From the NCBI RefSeq assembly GCF_040802235.1, contig NC_133167.1:1627001-1691000 (forward strand): 64,000 nt of DNA, read 5' to 3'. The notes under the pieces were generated by a model that was not told where the DNA came from, ran no database searches, and was given only the letters and a program-made list of their open reading frames with translations. The DNA is from Manis javanica. Lineage: Eukaryota > Chordata > Mammalia > Pholidota > Manidae. Below are positions 1 to 12,426 of the stretch, one piece after another (positions within the stretch are counted from its first letter, which is position 1; each line of letters begins with the position of its first letter). The position numbers were made by a program, and so were the translations under genes.

Positions 1-164
1 CTCTCCTAACGCAGGGGAGCCCAGCACCCACATCCACCATTAAAAGGAACGTAAAGATCATGGAGTCCCCATGTGACAGAGAATTGATTGATAATCACAA
101 GACCTTTATTCTTCATCATAAGAATTTTCTGGAATTTCCTTTCCAAATATTCACTTTGTTTCCA

Positions 165-795
165 TTTTCATGTTATTTTATTTATTATTTTTTGTTGTGG
201 TAAAATATACTTAGCACAGAATTTACCATTCTAACTATTTTTAAGTGCACAATTCAGTGGCATTAAGGACATTCACATTTTTCTGCAACCATCACCACTA
301 TTCATCTTCAGAACTTTGTCGTCATCCCAAACAGAAATGCTGTCCCACTAAACAACACCCCATTGTTCCTGGGCCCCTGGCAACTCCCATTCTAAGTGCC
401 GTCTCTATGATTTTGGCCACTTTGGGACCTCATGTAAGTGGAATCATACAGTATAAGTCTTGTTGTGACTGGCTGACCTCACCTGGCATGATATCCTCAG
501 GGGTCACCCATGTGGTGACCTGTGTCAGAGTCGCCTTCCTTTTTAAGGCTGAACAGTGTCCCATTGTTTGTGTCAACCTTCTTAGGTTTTTCCATTTCTC
601 TATGATGGACACTTGGGCTGCTCCCACCTTTTGGCTGTTAGGAATAATGCTGCCATGAACGTGGGCATGCAAATACCTGAGTCCCTGCTTCCAGTTCTTT
701 TCGGGTGGGTACCCAGAAGTGCGATTGCCAGATTATATGATAATCCTATGCTTAATTTTTTGAAGAATGTTTCAATTTTTAAAAATATGGTTTAA
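165..795 (-). mobile_element. L1 3' end (ORF2 C-terminus and 3'UTR), antisense
   Basis: Read on the minus strand this is the 3' end of an old mammalian L1: the ORF2 tail (residues like CSALKRKATLTQ and a DIMPGEVSQSQQDLYCMIPLT stretch), then the 3'UTR that ends near the TTTGTTGTGGTAAAATATAC block. It is disabled by substitutions and truncated. The left 165 bases hold nothing recognisable. Confidence 0.85.
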
Positions 796-3700
796 TCTCC
801 CACAATGTGTTCTTTCTATCAAAAGCATCCCCATACATTTTTTGTAGTTTAAAGAGAATCTCAAAGCCTGGGATGATTTGGGAAAGGTGTATCACTTTTT
901 TCAGATGTGAGTAAGGATAATAGAAGATATTATCTGATAAGATAATGCAGCATTTGTAGAATAAGCAAATGCTCAGGGATGTCACCACTTTGTTCCTATC
1001 AAAGCTCTTGCAGTGTATGAAACCGGTGGCTGCATCTGGTGTACGATGGGATGGTAGGGAAAGGCAGCTCCGTGCCCAGGCTTTGTCTAGCCAAGGGCTA
1101 CCTCCTTAGGAGACTGGGGAGCTGCGTGGCCTTGGAGCCTGGCCGGCCAGGTGAGGAGCTCCCATGAGGGTCCCTGGGGCCAGAGGCACAGCCCCACCTG
1201 TGCCCCAGCCTCCCAGCCACTTTTGCCTCCCAGGACGGCGGCCTTGGCGCCTGTCACCCCCACTGCCAAGGGAAGAAGGAAGACCCTGACTGTCCCCCTC
1301 CTGTGCCCGACGGCCGGGCAGTTGTACATTCGTGTTCCATCAGACCCACTGGATCCATCGTGAATCAAGAGTTAAGGGAAAGTTTTAAAATTACATCTGA
1401 AACCACAGGATATGTACAAGAGGGTGATGATTATGCCCGGGAGTTTTTATCAGGCACAGCTGTTCCATTATGTTTGTTTACTTTAGGGTAGAAATGGTCC
1501 TTTGAAGAACATGACCAAAATAAACACATAGCAGCTGCCGTCACGGGTAAGCAAGCCAGCGAGCTGCACCGGCCCGGGGGGGTGCCGCTGGGTCATGGTT
1601 GCCCATGTCAACGGCAAAATAAATAAGCCTGCACTTTCGTCTTGACAAAGCCAGAGAACAGAAATCCTCTAGGAAAAACCCTATTGGAATCTAGGAATTA
1701 TGAGATTGTGTGGAATGTTGCCGTTCCAGCAAAAGCCAGAAGTTTTTTTTTTAAATACTGCATATGGAATTAAACATGGTGCTGCAGAGAAGCCACAGGA
1801 CAGTGTAATACATTTATATTGTCAGGAATTACTAAATACAAATCCTTGCTGAGCACTTACTATGCACTAGGTATTCCACTCTGCTGGGCACCCAGCAGAG
1901 AAAAAGAAAATCAAAATGTCTCTCTTGTGGGAAAACCAAAACCAGCAAGAAAACCAATAATAATATAATTTCAGGTAATGATTGATGCTATAAAAAGCTT
2001 CAGTAACAATTCATTTAATTTAAATTATCAAACCTGATTGACCACACATGTATAAATACATGTTAATTAAATTAGGATAAAACCTTTATATTTTTATAAA
2101 CCTCAAATCACCTCTAGCCAAAACAGTAGAAGAAAATAAACTAGAGGAAGTGCCCAGGAGCTTGTGTTTTCCTCAGACACATATAAAAACGTGCACTGTT
2201 GATAAATGCACACTATTTCACTTCGTTCGCATAACTTTTTAGAACATTAGGAAGGTTTCAGGTATGAAAATTTTCTGTTGCAAGGAAAAAGGCTGAGAAA
2301 CATTACATCTGAGATGTTGGCATCTGTGTCTCAACCTGAGATAATGAGATGCGGTTTCTGACAGTGTTTCCCTTTTTGTTGTAATTGAAACCACTCTGTG
2401 AATAAGGAACTACTTATAAAAACATGCTGTATTAAAACCCGTTTCCAAGATATAGGGGATCTCAGTGGTACAACTGTCCTCCAGGGTAATGACCCAGAGA
2501 AAAAGTGATCTGCAATTGCCTTTCGTTCTCTGCAGCGTGAAAGGTATCAGAGGGAGAACAGAGACCCCGCAGGGCAGCTGCAGAAGAGAGGCTGTGTGGG
2601 GTCCCTGGAATCAGGCACCCCAGCTTCCACCCCTGACTTTGTTGGAAGAGGACAGACTGGAGGCAGAGCAAGAGCAGAGAACAGCCCGGTGCAAACCCCC
2701 AGGAGGGCTTCGTCCTGAATAACCAAGAACTAACTGGGCCCCAGGCTATGGCATTTCCCACTAAGCGCTGACAGCGTCCCTCCCGTGGTTTTAGGGGATT
2801 GTTAATAGTGGACTCACCCCAATGTTAACCTCACTCGCAGTAAAAGCATCAGCGCACAGAGCCCCCATGCCTCAGAGGCCAGTGCCCGGTCCTCGGGGCT
2901 AGATCAGCGCTTGCTTCCACCCGAGAAGCGGACTTATCCATTGATTAGCGTTTGCACCAGGTGTTTCTTCTACTTGATAAAAATGTGGCTGATTCAGTAA
3001 GAGTATGGGGAGCTGAATCATGTCCACCGTGGTCCTGTCACTTCGAATATAGGTGGAAAAGTTTTAAATTACATTTTCTACCACTTAGGAATGCTTTAGG
3101 CTGCAAGTAAAGATTGCCCATCCTCAGCAGCTAAAATTCACTGGGGTTCATTTTCCTCTCATGAGAAAGTCTGGAGGTGGACAGCCCACGGCCACCCTAG
3201 CTCCACATGGGTGCCATCAGGAGCACAGGCCCTTCCCAGCCTTCTGCGCCGGCACCCCTAGCGATCCACGTTCACCCTCATGCTTGCTGCCTCCTGACGA
3301 CAGCAGGCTTCCGCACCTCCAGCATCGCACCCAGGCTCAGTAACGAGAAACAGGGAAGAGCAAAGGGCGAGGGAGGCATGGCAATGGAGAATATCCCCTG
3401 GAAGGCAAAGACGTCCCTGGTAACCAGCCTGATGCACCCACGTCTTGTCGCCCTGGGCTCCTGGCTGCCTGGTGCTGCCTTTGCCACAAGGCACATGCAT
3501 ATGTCTATTATATGAAAACACATGGGCGCACGTGTACACACACCCAAACTGACCACTTTACTGGTTTGATGGTGTTTTCCTCTCCTCTTTCTTCACTTAC
3601 GTTCTGCTTATTTTCTCAAAAGTGACACTGTCCTCAAAACACGTGGATCATTTTTAGTTGATTCTTTTTCTTTCCTAGCCTGCCTCACCTCTTGCAATTG

Positions 3701-4137
3701 CTAGTTCATGCTGCTGGAGACTGGCAGTGGGAAGGCCAGGGCACCCGAGGCAGGTACCGTGTATGGACCCCATCTTCTCACCAAGGGCTCCCCTCAAGTG
3801 CTCTCCAGGTGCACACTAGTGTGCTGTGCCAAAGCTGGTATTCTTACAAAGACAGCCTGGCAGGTCGCATTTCCAATTTCCCAATTGTATTTTGAATTCA
3901 TCAGGAAACCTCTACTGGAAAAAGAAAAAAGAAAAACCTTCAGTATTTAAGAGAATCTCTGGTAAACCAGAAAGTCCACTGTTAATACAAAACATCATCT
4001 GTGGCTTTGTCACAAGTCCAGATTTTCATATGCTCAGAAGGGGCATCCCGCTCCCAGGGGCCATACTTTCCGTCCACATGCGGCCACAGAGACTAGCGTG
4101 GTGTGTGGGGAAAGCCCTCAGGAGGTGGCCGACGAGG
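796..4137. other. Intergenic stretch without a gene
   Basis: GC-rich unique sequence at 1.03-1.33 kb and 2.5-2.9 kb alternates with an AT-rich block at 1.65-2.46 kb. An L2 remnant lies near 1.84 kb. From 3.09 to 3.49 kb the sequence resembles an old dispersed mammalian repeat that begins with a GCTGCAAGTAA motif; its class is not certain. No open frame here looks coding. Confidence 0.5.
1840..1990 (-). mobile_element. L2 fragment
   Basis: The GAGCACTTACTATGCACTAGG motif followed by CTGCTGGGCA is the reverse complement of the L2 3' end. It is short and diverged. Confidence 0.5.
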
Positions 4138-4292
4138 GGTCACCTGTCAGCTGTGTGATTTGGGGAGCTGCTCAGAGTCTCTGAACATCAAGCATTAATA
4201 ATGGGAGAGATTTGGGGTGCTGTGGAGAGTCACATGGCCCGCAGGTAAAATACCGAGCACAGAGCCAGGTGAGAGCAGACGCTCAGTAAATA
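4138..4292 (+). mobile_element. MIR element
   Basis: The order CAGCTGTGTGATTTGGG, CTCTGAACATCA, AATAATGGGAGAG, GAGCACAGAGCCAGG and GCTCAGTAAATA follows the MIR core and 3' part in the sense direction. Confidence 0.7.
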
Positions 4293-5169
4293 CGAGTCCC
4301 TCTGCTCCCCCCACTCCCTCAGGCCACTCAGCTGGGTGCAGAGCAGAATGCCCCAAGAGGACCTCGCAGACTGCCCCCTCAGTGTGGCCTTCCCGCTCCC
4401 AGAATTCGCCGGTGCCCCCACCCCTGCCCTCCTAACTGGTAGGGTGCAGATGAGTGCAGCTTTTGGGAACAACTGAGAGATGGAGAGAGATGCCAGCCAG
4501 AAGGCCAAGCCCTTCCTGTCGCGGGAAGGGCGCCGTGTGGCCCGGCCAGGGAGGGGCTGGGAGTCAGAAGCGGGGGCACCAGGTGGGGCCCCCAGGGTCG
4601 GAATCCTCCGGGTCTGACGTGCTCCCACCGCCTGGCAGCAGGGTGAGTTGACTGCTCCTCTGGGGCTGGAAGTCCACCCTGGTTTCAGAGGGACATCGCC
4701 CTCTGGCCAGGCCTGCCCTGCTGCTGGGCAGGCGCCTCGGCCACAGCCTCCCCCTAAAGCCTGGCTCCCGGCTGAGCTCTGGGATCCTCCTCGGGCCTGC
4801 GCAGGGACCTGAGGGGATCCCTTGTCCTCCACCGCCGGGCAGGCTCCTCCGGGAGCTCCCAGAAGCCCCCGACCCCGCCCAGGGCCTGGTGGGCGAGACT
4901 TACTGGGGTGGGTGCTGGGGAGGGGAAGGCGAAGAGGACCCTGCGGATGGAGGGATGCGGGCGCGCAGCCGTTACACAAGGGGTGTTGCCAGGTGCTGGA
5001 AGAACAGAACAGGGCTTCCTAAACAGGGCTCACACACAGCATTCCTTCTGGTTGAGGGATCAAGTCCTCATGGAGGAGAAAGCACCTGAACTTGCCTTTG
5101 AGCGTGACGAATACGGGGATCTCTCTCTGCATATGGACCTTGTCCTCTGAGCCATCTGGTCATTCCCGG
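4293..5169. other. GC-rich intergenic sequence, no gene
   Basis: Unique-looking GC-rich DNA with scattered CpGs. A 249-codon minus-strand ORF covers most of it, but it is Pro/Gly/Arg/Ala rich with no domain, as expected by chance in such DNA. Confidence 0.5.
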
Positions 5170-5640
5170 GGGCATGGCCCACAAAATCCGTCGGTGATTT
5201 TATCAGCACGTAGAGCGCTGTGAGTCGACACTGGCCGTAGTGGACGCTGATGGCACAGAGGGCTCAGGGCGTCACTCCACCTGGGCGCGGGGAGCCCAGC
5301 CACTGCGGCTGATCGTCCAGAACCCTCCAGCGCCAGCGCCTGCTAACGGCATCTACTTAAGTGACTGTGAGAACAGGACGTCCTGTAGAGCGCAAAAGGC
5401 AGTGTGGCCCCGGGCCTCGCCATCCCGTGGCTGGAGGTCTCGCAGGGCCCGGGTCAGTCTCGGGCTACATCTACATGAGGATCAACGCAAGGTCTGCACC
5501 GCCGACCGGCCACTCCGTGGCGCTCCGAGCATCCTGGGGGCCTGAGGCTCCACCTGACGCTGGACGTGTGGGCCCCACGCGGTGCCCCACACGGCCCAGT
5601 CCCAGGCGGGCTGCAGACACTCATGGCTGAGGTCTTCATG
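5170..5640. promoter_or_regulatory. CpG-rich patch upstream of HDAC4
   Basis: About 470 bases with many CpGs (for example around 5,210-5,290, 5,325-5,360 and 5,400-5,535), unlike the CpG-poor flanks. It lies about 16 kb upstream of HDAC4 exon 1. It may be an orphan CpG island acting as an enhancer or noncoding-RNA promoter; no exon is recognised. Confidence 0.45.
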
Positions 5641-5949
5641 CTCCTCCCGCCCTCATCTGCAGGCGCCACCCTGGAACGCACCCTGCCCTGGCCGTCGGCT
5701 TGCATTTGTGAGCAGTACTGGGCTATCAAACTCCTTGAGTCCAGTTCGAAAATAAAAGAATTTCAAACATTCAAGGTTCACGCTGGCGGCGGGGCCTTTG
5801 TCTTCCCTTCTGCCCTGGGTTGTGTGTCCAGGGCTCCCTGTGCTCAGCAGGGGCACTTTGTTAGCAGGAGGGGACCTTCAAGAGCAACTGACGACACACA
5901 CAGCCTGCTGGGGCGAGAGCAAGGATTTACAGGCAAAATGCAGCGATTC

Positions 5950-6400
5950 TGAGACTCCCCAGTAAAGATATACGACCTGAACAAAAGGTAAGTATTTCAC
6001 TCAGTCTATGAAAGCCTGTGAAATTTATTTTTCACAAGCTTTTACAGTCCATGGCCTTCCCATTCACTCTTGAATAATAGCACTGAATTGAGCTGTGAAA
6101 GCTTCCGAAGTTTGAAGCCTTTTGACAAGTTAATTTAGCAGTATGGTAAAAAGTTTTTCCCCAGGATGGAATAAAGCCATCATATCGTGAATGCAGCAGT
6201 CATCCAGAGGAAAGAAAACACCATTAGGATTAGAAATGATGTGCTTTATGGAGATAGTTTGTGGTTTCATGTAATCTACTATCAATATTTCAAGAGAAAG
6301 ATGTTCCACTCATCAGTCAGCTGGAAGTCAATATCTCCACTTAAAACCAACACCCAGGGGCCAGATCACATGTATCTTTTATTGGAAAAATAACGTTCTC
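5950..6400. other. AT-rich, CpG-poor block, candidate conserved noncoding element
   Basis: Sharp change from GC-rich sequence to about 450 bases of AT-rich, non-repetitive sequence with many TAAT/ATTA-type words. I recognise no repeat family. It may be a conserved regulatory element; conservation cannot be tested here. Confidence 0.35.
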
Positions 6401-6442
6401 TATGCAGTTTTCCTTCCTACAGTTCTTGAGATTCTAATTGTG

Positions 6443-6466
6443 GTGTGTGTGTGTGTGTGTGTGTGT
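6443..6466. repeat. (GT)12 microsatellite
   Basis: Twelve uninterrupted GT units, followed by purine-rich sequence with GAGAAGAAAATAAGGAGAAG to about 6,520. Confidence 0.95.
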
Positions 6467-7424
6467 TACAAAGAGGTCTCTTTTTTCGAGAAGAAAATAA
6501 GGAGAAGAAAAATAAGAAGCAATAGCAATATTTTCTTGTCTCCCTCCTCCCTACACACGCATACCCCCAGGGGAGTGCAGGGGATGGCTTTTGCACGCCC
6601 ATTCACACTGAGACAAAATGAGCTCAGCCTCTTCTTCACAGAGGGTGCAACCCAGCTGAGGGTGGCCATTTGTTTGTTTTTTAAAAATTCAAGTCAGCGA
6701 TTCCAAGTGCCTGGTGTAGGTTGTTCCTCCACATCTTGATAGGAGCCCAGGAAGCTGCCACGCGCTCCCCTCTGGCCTCTCCCTGCTTGTTCCTGAGACT
6801 CTTCAGGGAAGGGAAATATTCACCTATAAATAGGACGAATGGTACAGATCCAGGTTTGTCATGGTGGAGAAAAAAAAGCCAGGAGAAATTAATTACATTT
6901 AACAAAGAAATGCTTCAGATGCCATTTGGTCTTGTGCCCTGAATATAAATCTCCAAATGTTTCTCACTCGAATATTTTAGTGGGAAAAAACATAAAATTA
7001 AAAATCAGATGTCCTATTATTGTGCGCACGTAGCAACTGCATGGATTGCATTCTGGCGCTCCGGGTAGTCAGGCCAGTTCAGCAACGGTCCCGGCAACTC
7101 CAGGAGGTTGTGGGGAGAGGAGCTCCTGGGTGACAGCCAGGGGCTCCGTGTGAACCTCCCGAGGACGGACCCCAAGTCCTGCGGCAGCAGGAGGGGAAAC
7201 TTTCTAAATGATTCTTACCTCTAGTTTATGGAGCGGAGCGTGGCTTTTCACTTCAGTAAAGGAAAGATTATTTAGTTGCTCCTCCTCTGCTCGAGCATTT
7301 AAGGAAGAAAATGCCCAGAGGGTTGGGTTTGAAGAGAGAGTAGTACCAAAATTAGGGATGCTGATTCAAAAACAAATGACCCGGTCCAGACCCCACCTCC
7401 GTCCCTTAGGAGGTGTTCCTGGAA

Positions 7425-7565
7425 TAAGTCACTCAGCAGATGCCCTCTGAGTGCCTACTGTGTGCTGGGCAGGATCCAAGAGCCAGGGCACGGCAGTGAA
7501 TAGAAGACCCTTGTCCCCCTGAGCTCCAGCATGGAGTTTATAGTCTAGACATGTGTCCTTAGGCA
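7425..7565 (-). mobile_element. L2 fragment
   Basis: GAGTGCCTACTGTGTGCTGGGC, then GCAGTGAATAGA, then CATGGAGTTTATAGTCTAG is the reverse complement of the L2 3' region in the expected order. Confidence 0.65.
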
Positions 7566-8159
7566 GGTCCTTGTGTCCGCCGGTCCTCTGAGCAAGGAAC
7601 TTAAGAGCACCTATCGGTGTTGTGCCATGTGGCTGGAAAGGCCCTGCCTGGGCCCTCGCCCATAATGACTGCTCGGGCACTCAGGTCACGGCCAGGCAGG
7701 GCTTCTAATATTGGACCTTCACAAGCAGTGGCAATATTTTGGGGCCATATGTTAAAAAGGCTCAGAATAATAAAGAATAATTTCACTTAAAAGTGCAATC
7801 ATGGCAAAACAACATTTCTCATGTTAAGTCCTTCCTTCTAAACAAAAATAATTCAACCCATCATGGTTGCCTGAAGAGTAAAGTAAACTATTTGTCTGCA
7901 TTTACGTATTCGTTTCAGTCACCCTTATGATATTTTGGACTTTTGTGTCTAAAAATAGAAACTACTTGTTCATGAAAATATAATTTTATTTTCTCATAGA
8001 AATAATGGACTCAGTAATGCCCATAGAATTTAACTCTTAAGACTGATAGCCAATGAAATTTAATGAGTTTTTCAACTGTATGACTGGTAATGCTCTTATC
8101 CTAAACATGATTAAGAAACAATGTTTAAGTCTTGTCTTTTCTGGATCACGGAAATAATG

Positions 8160-8275
8160 TTCATTCAACCTTTCTTTGTTGAGGGCCAGGACCTGTGAGA
8201 GATGGGGGAAGTACAGCGGTGAACAGGGGGTGGGGGTCCACGGGCTTCGTGTCTAATGACGAAGACTTAGAAGAA
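8160..8275 (-). mobile_element. L2 fragment
   Basis: TTTGTTGAGGGCCAGGACCTG followed by AGTACAGCGGTGAACAGG and a GTCTAATGACG tail follows the reverse complement of L2. Diverged. Confidence 0.5.
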
Positions 8276-8399
8276 GGAACCACCGGTGTTCAAATACTAA
8301 CAATATTGAGAGACAAAGGTTCTGAACTCCATAATTTCATTGTGTATGTTTGTTTTGTGTATCACTATTAAACATTCTAAGCTTAAAGGAAAGTGGAAA

Positions 8400-10930
8400 G
8401 AATGATGAACACACACACATGGTTTGGTGCTTGTGCGTATCCGCGCCAGTGAATTCTGTTTTGTTGCTGAGCAGTGTTCCCCTGTGTGGACACACCCGTT
8501 CGTTCATTCAGTCACTGAAAGACGTCGGGGTTGCCTCCAGTTTGGGAATATTAGCAATGGAGCTACTGAACATCTGTGCATAGATTTTTGTGTGAGCACC
8601 TGTTTTCATTTCTCTAGGGCGAATACCCGGGAGGAGGATTGCTGGGTCATAGGGTACGTTTACCCTTGGAAAAAAACCTGCAAGATTTTTTTGGAGTGGC
8701 TGTACTGCTTTGCACCCCCACCACCAGGTGTGAGAGCTACAGCTGCTCTGTGTTCCTGTCAGCCCATGGTATCCTCACTGTTTTTACTTTAGCCACTCAA
8801 ACAGGTCTGAAGTGGCATCTCACTGTGCCTTAATTTGCATTTCCCTGGTGACTAATGATATTGAACACTACTGTCAAGTTTGTTAACATTCTCCTTAATG
8901 TTTATGCTTTTTGTGCTATATACAAGAAAGCTTTATAAGAAATTCTTCCATGGGTCATAAGACTATCTGTACCATATTTACTTATAAAACTGAAGTTTCG
9001 TTTTTTGCATATAGATTTTTTTTCCTCTGAGTTTTTGTGTTTGGTGTGAGACAGGAATTCTATTTTATTTTTCTCACTATCGTTAGGCAACGGTCCAAGC
9101 ATCAATCATTAAGCAGTCTTTCTCCACTGCTCTGTACTGCAATCGTTGTCATAGATCAAGCCTCCGCATATGTGTGTGTCGCTGTTTGGACTCTATTCTG
9201 TCACACTGCTTTATCCCAGAGCCAATACCACATGGTCAAATACCTAAAGCTTAGAAGAGATCTTGATATCTGATAAATATACCTTCTCCCACGACCATGT
9301 ACTTAGCAAAATTGCCTTGCCAATTTTGGACTCTTTGCTGTTCAATGATTTTCAGGACAACTTGCCAAAAATTGCACTGAAGTTATAAAATACATTGGCA
9401 AGAATAACCATTTTCACTATTTTGAGTCTTTCAATCCATGGACATGGCATTCATTTAATTGAATCCAAGATGCTATTAAGTAAAAGGCACACCATTATTT
9501 TATGTGCAATGAAGACAGAAAAATACTGCCAACTGATCTATAACCTATGACACAAAGCTAATGCACTGTCAGTTTTAAGGCATACTTGATTCCTGAGATG
9601 TTAGAAATGTGGAAAAATAATGCAAGTTTCAGAAATGATGAAATTTGGTGTATGTCTCCAGTTATTTGGGTCCTTTTAAAATATCTTTCAATAGAGCTTC
9701 ACATCTGTCTCCATAAATACCTTACACAACTTCTGTTAGGTCAGTCCTATGTACCATGGAGGTTTTGCATTATAAACAGTATCTTCTTTATAGTTCTGAG
9801 TGTTTCTAACTGGTGGATAGGAAGGAACACAATGAATTTTGGTATAAGAATCTTACGTCCAGCAATCCTGCTGAACTCTCTTATTAGTTCTAATAGTTTG
9901 CTGATAGATGCTCTCGGAGTTATCTTTCTGTTGCTGTTTTCTAACTCAGTCACATTTTAGTAAAAGAACGTGGTCTGTATATCGTACTGGTTCTTTGGAA
10001 TACATTGAAATTTGTTCTGTGCCCATGGCCAGTTTTTGCAAATGTTCTTTATAGATGCTTGCACAGAAAGTGTTTGCTCATTTAAGAGTGCAGGATTCTC
10101 TCGGTATGGGACCATTAGTCTGAACTTGTTAAATTCATTATTCAAATCTTATATATCAGTTATGGAAGACTAGTGTTCTCCACTGCTGTGGGTTTACAAA
10201 TTTCTCTGGGGAACATTTAAAATTTTGGCTTTACATTGTTTTAAGTCTAAATTATGAGATGCAAAGAAGTTTAAACTGATGTATCTCCCTGATGAATGGT
10301 CCCTCTTGTCATTATGTATGCCTACCTTTGTCTCTAATGCAAAATTTTTCTTAATCAATGATTTTGAACATTACAATAACAGGGACTTCTTTTGATTAGT
10401 TGACCTAGAAAATTATGTTTTGCCCCCACAGACTATCAGCTTTTCAATATTCTCATATTTAGGGCTATTGCTGAACAATAAGGAGATGGAGTATATTTTT
10501 AAACCCAATCTGACAATCCGTCTGTAACCAGAAAATTTCATCTGTTTATGGTCATTGTAATAACTGATATATTGGGACTTGGTTCCCAGGGCCAGTCTGG
10601 GTTTTCCATTTAGCCCGCTTTTTCTATGCTTTTCTTGTGCTTTTTCCCCAACCTGCATTGGACTGACATATGTTTTCCTTTCTTTTCTTCTGCCAACCCT
10701 CCCCACCTTCCCACTGCTTTGGAAGTCGTACATTCAGTTTCAAGTCTTTTAGTGTTTTCTTTAAAATTTGAGCAAGCACTTTTTGCTGAACAGTATCTAG
10801 AGTTAAATCCCCAGACAATACAAGGATCTTAGAATGCTTAAACTCCAGTGTCCCCTGCTCTCGCCACCCCTGCCTTGTTATTAGGCACCAGAAAGCATCA
10901 ATCATTTTATTTTTATCACTTTGTCACAGT
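8400..10930 (-). mobile_element. Old L1, antisense, 3'UTR through part of ORF2
   Basis: Read on the minus strand this follows an old L1 from its 3' end inward. Recognisable blocks on the + strand include GTTTGGGAATATTAGCAATGGAGC, TTCATTTCTCTAGGGCGAATACCCGG and TTAATTTGCATTTCCCTGGTGACTAATG near 8.53-8.86 kb, the Leu/Ile-rich stretch at 9.66-9.96 kb, and a GTCATTATGTATGCCTACCTTTGTCTCTAATG part near 10.31 kb. Frames are broken throughout. A diverged part at 9.47-9.65 kb may be a small insertion of another repeat. Confidence 0.75.
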
Positions 10931-12306
10931 GCATGACTGAGTAGATTTACTCACACAGTTGTGATCTCCCTGCCCAGCACCCTCTTGCAGCAGATCTACC
11001 GTCTCGGCCAGGGCAGGGAGGGGGTGAAGGGCCTCCACGTGGCCTTTCCTACCATGATAGCTGCTTCTCCACAGGCACGGGAACCTGAGTGCGGGTTCTG
11101 CCGTCTGTAAGTACATCCATCCCTAGTTTAACTAATGTTCACGTACTGAAAGATTTCTGCACTCCTAAATCAACAAACATGGTTTTTAGGTATATAGGGA
11201 ACATTCATAAACACTGGCCCCGGCCACAGAGCCAGTCCTCACATGTACCCTGGGTCAGTACATCCACACCCCAGGACCAGTGTAAGGACCGGAGGAGGGG
11301 CTGCAACCCCTCAGACCCCCTGGGAGACAGACTTGGTAAGGTAGGAAGAATTCCTATGTGGCCCCAAGATTCAGAGCCACTGGGTCCCCTTCAGCTGCCT
11401 GCCTCTCAGGGCCAAGTAACTCTCAGAGCGAAGGCACATCTCACCCAGCCCTTCTCCACTGCTGGCCGCTGCTCCACGCTTCCAGGGGACATCCGGCATC
11501 CTATCAGCTCTGGCTCTGGGTGTCCTTGCCAGGATGGCAAATCCTATGTTCCAGAGGAGGACCGCATGCCAGTACCCTCCCTGCCGCCCGCCTCTGGCTC
11601 TGCTCTCCCCAGGCAGCACCCTGAAGCCCGCTGCTCCTGCCTATCCTTAGTCAACACCTGCAGCTTTGTTCACCCAGCCTTTCTTCCTGCAGCAGGAGCT
11701 GGAAACCCTCCGCGGCCCACGCCTGGAGCTGACCTGTGTTCTAGAAGCAAGGGGGGCAGGCAGGCGGGTCTGAGCCGGGTGGGCGTCATCTTGAGAGGCA
11801 TCGTCCCAGCCCAGATTTCCCTGGGCCTCTCCTCCTGCCCGGGGGAGGCAGCTCCAGAGGCCCAGAACATTGAGGAGGATGCGGAGTCGGAGGTCCCCAG
11901 CCCCTTGTGCAGTCAGGACCCCATTCCTGCCCCGCCGCCCCCTAGACTTTAGGCTTGCTGGGTGCCAAGCCAGCCTCAAGCTCACTCCACCGCCCTTGTG
12001 CTGAGCAAAGCTCAAGCCTGATTTTCGGGGCTGTTTGCCCTCTACCTGGGGGAGCCAGGCGCCCCTTTCTGCGCTGCCTCCCGCTCGCTGCCCTGGGGTG
12101 TCGGCGGCCTGGCGGGCCTCGGGCTCCGTTCAGGGCTTCTGTTGCAGCCGACCGCCGTCCGCACAGCTGCCCTGCCTCGGCATCACCCCGGTACCATACC
12201 TCTTGGCACTCTGCCCTCCTGCCCTGCCCCTCCACCTCTGTGCGGGTCTCAGTAACCGCTATGCCAGGCCATGCCAGGCTTGTCACCACCCTGTGTCCCT
12301 ATCTTT
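10931..12306. other. GC-rich intergenic sequence, no gene
   Basis: Unique sequence with a CpG-enriched part at 12.03-12.18 kb. A 287-codon + ORF (11,089-11,952) spans much of it; composition is Pro/Ser rich with no domain and no splice-bounded conservation can be judged, so it is not called as a gene. Confidence 0.5.
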
Positions 12307-12426
12307 GGTGGGAGGTGAGGGGTGATCCTGCTTTTATTTTTCTGCTGACTCTCACCCACGGTGGCTTATTTCCTTTGGGTTTTATAATTTTAGCTTGTGA
12401 GCTCATTTTGAGTGAGGCCTTATCTG
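12307..12426. repeat. 120-bp direct repeat, copy A
   Basis: Matches 13,972-14,091 in the same orientation, with 12 mismatches and no gaps by my count (90% identity). The similarity stops sharply at both ends. The sequence resembles an antisense L1 5' region, so both copies may be L1 derived. Confidence 0.85.

Larger units (their letters stand above)
6521..8399. other. Intergenic sequence with two L2 remnants, no gene
   Basis: Mixed unique sequence. AT-rich blocks at 6.86-7.02 kb and 7.73-8.15 kb, a short GC-rich part at 7.05-7.20 kb, and L2 pieces near 7.43-7.57 and 8.16-8.28 kb. MEF2-type sites occur at 6,824 and 7,949 but are within chance expectation for 64 kb. Confidence 0.5.

Noticed and set aside
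4230..4979. 249-codon minus-strand ORF
   Set aside because: Pro/Gly/Arg/Ala composition, chance frame in GC-rich DNA; its start overlaps a MIR.
6824..7958. Two perfect MEF2 consensus sites (6,824 and 7,949), plus one at 23,149, near HDAC4
   Set aside because: Attractive because HDAC4 binds MEF2, but the YTAWWWWTAR pattern is expected about four times in 64 kb by chance.
9586..9960. 124-codon + ORF rich in Leu/Ile/Ser resembling a membrane protein
   Set aside because: It is the antisense reading of L1 ORF2; the hydrophobicity comes from T-rich antisense DNA.
11089..11952. 287-codon + ORF
   Set aside because: The longest frame in the window, but Pro/Ser-rich with no recognisable domain; the region has no promoter or splice support.
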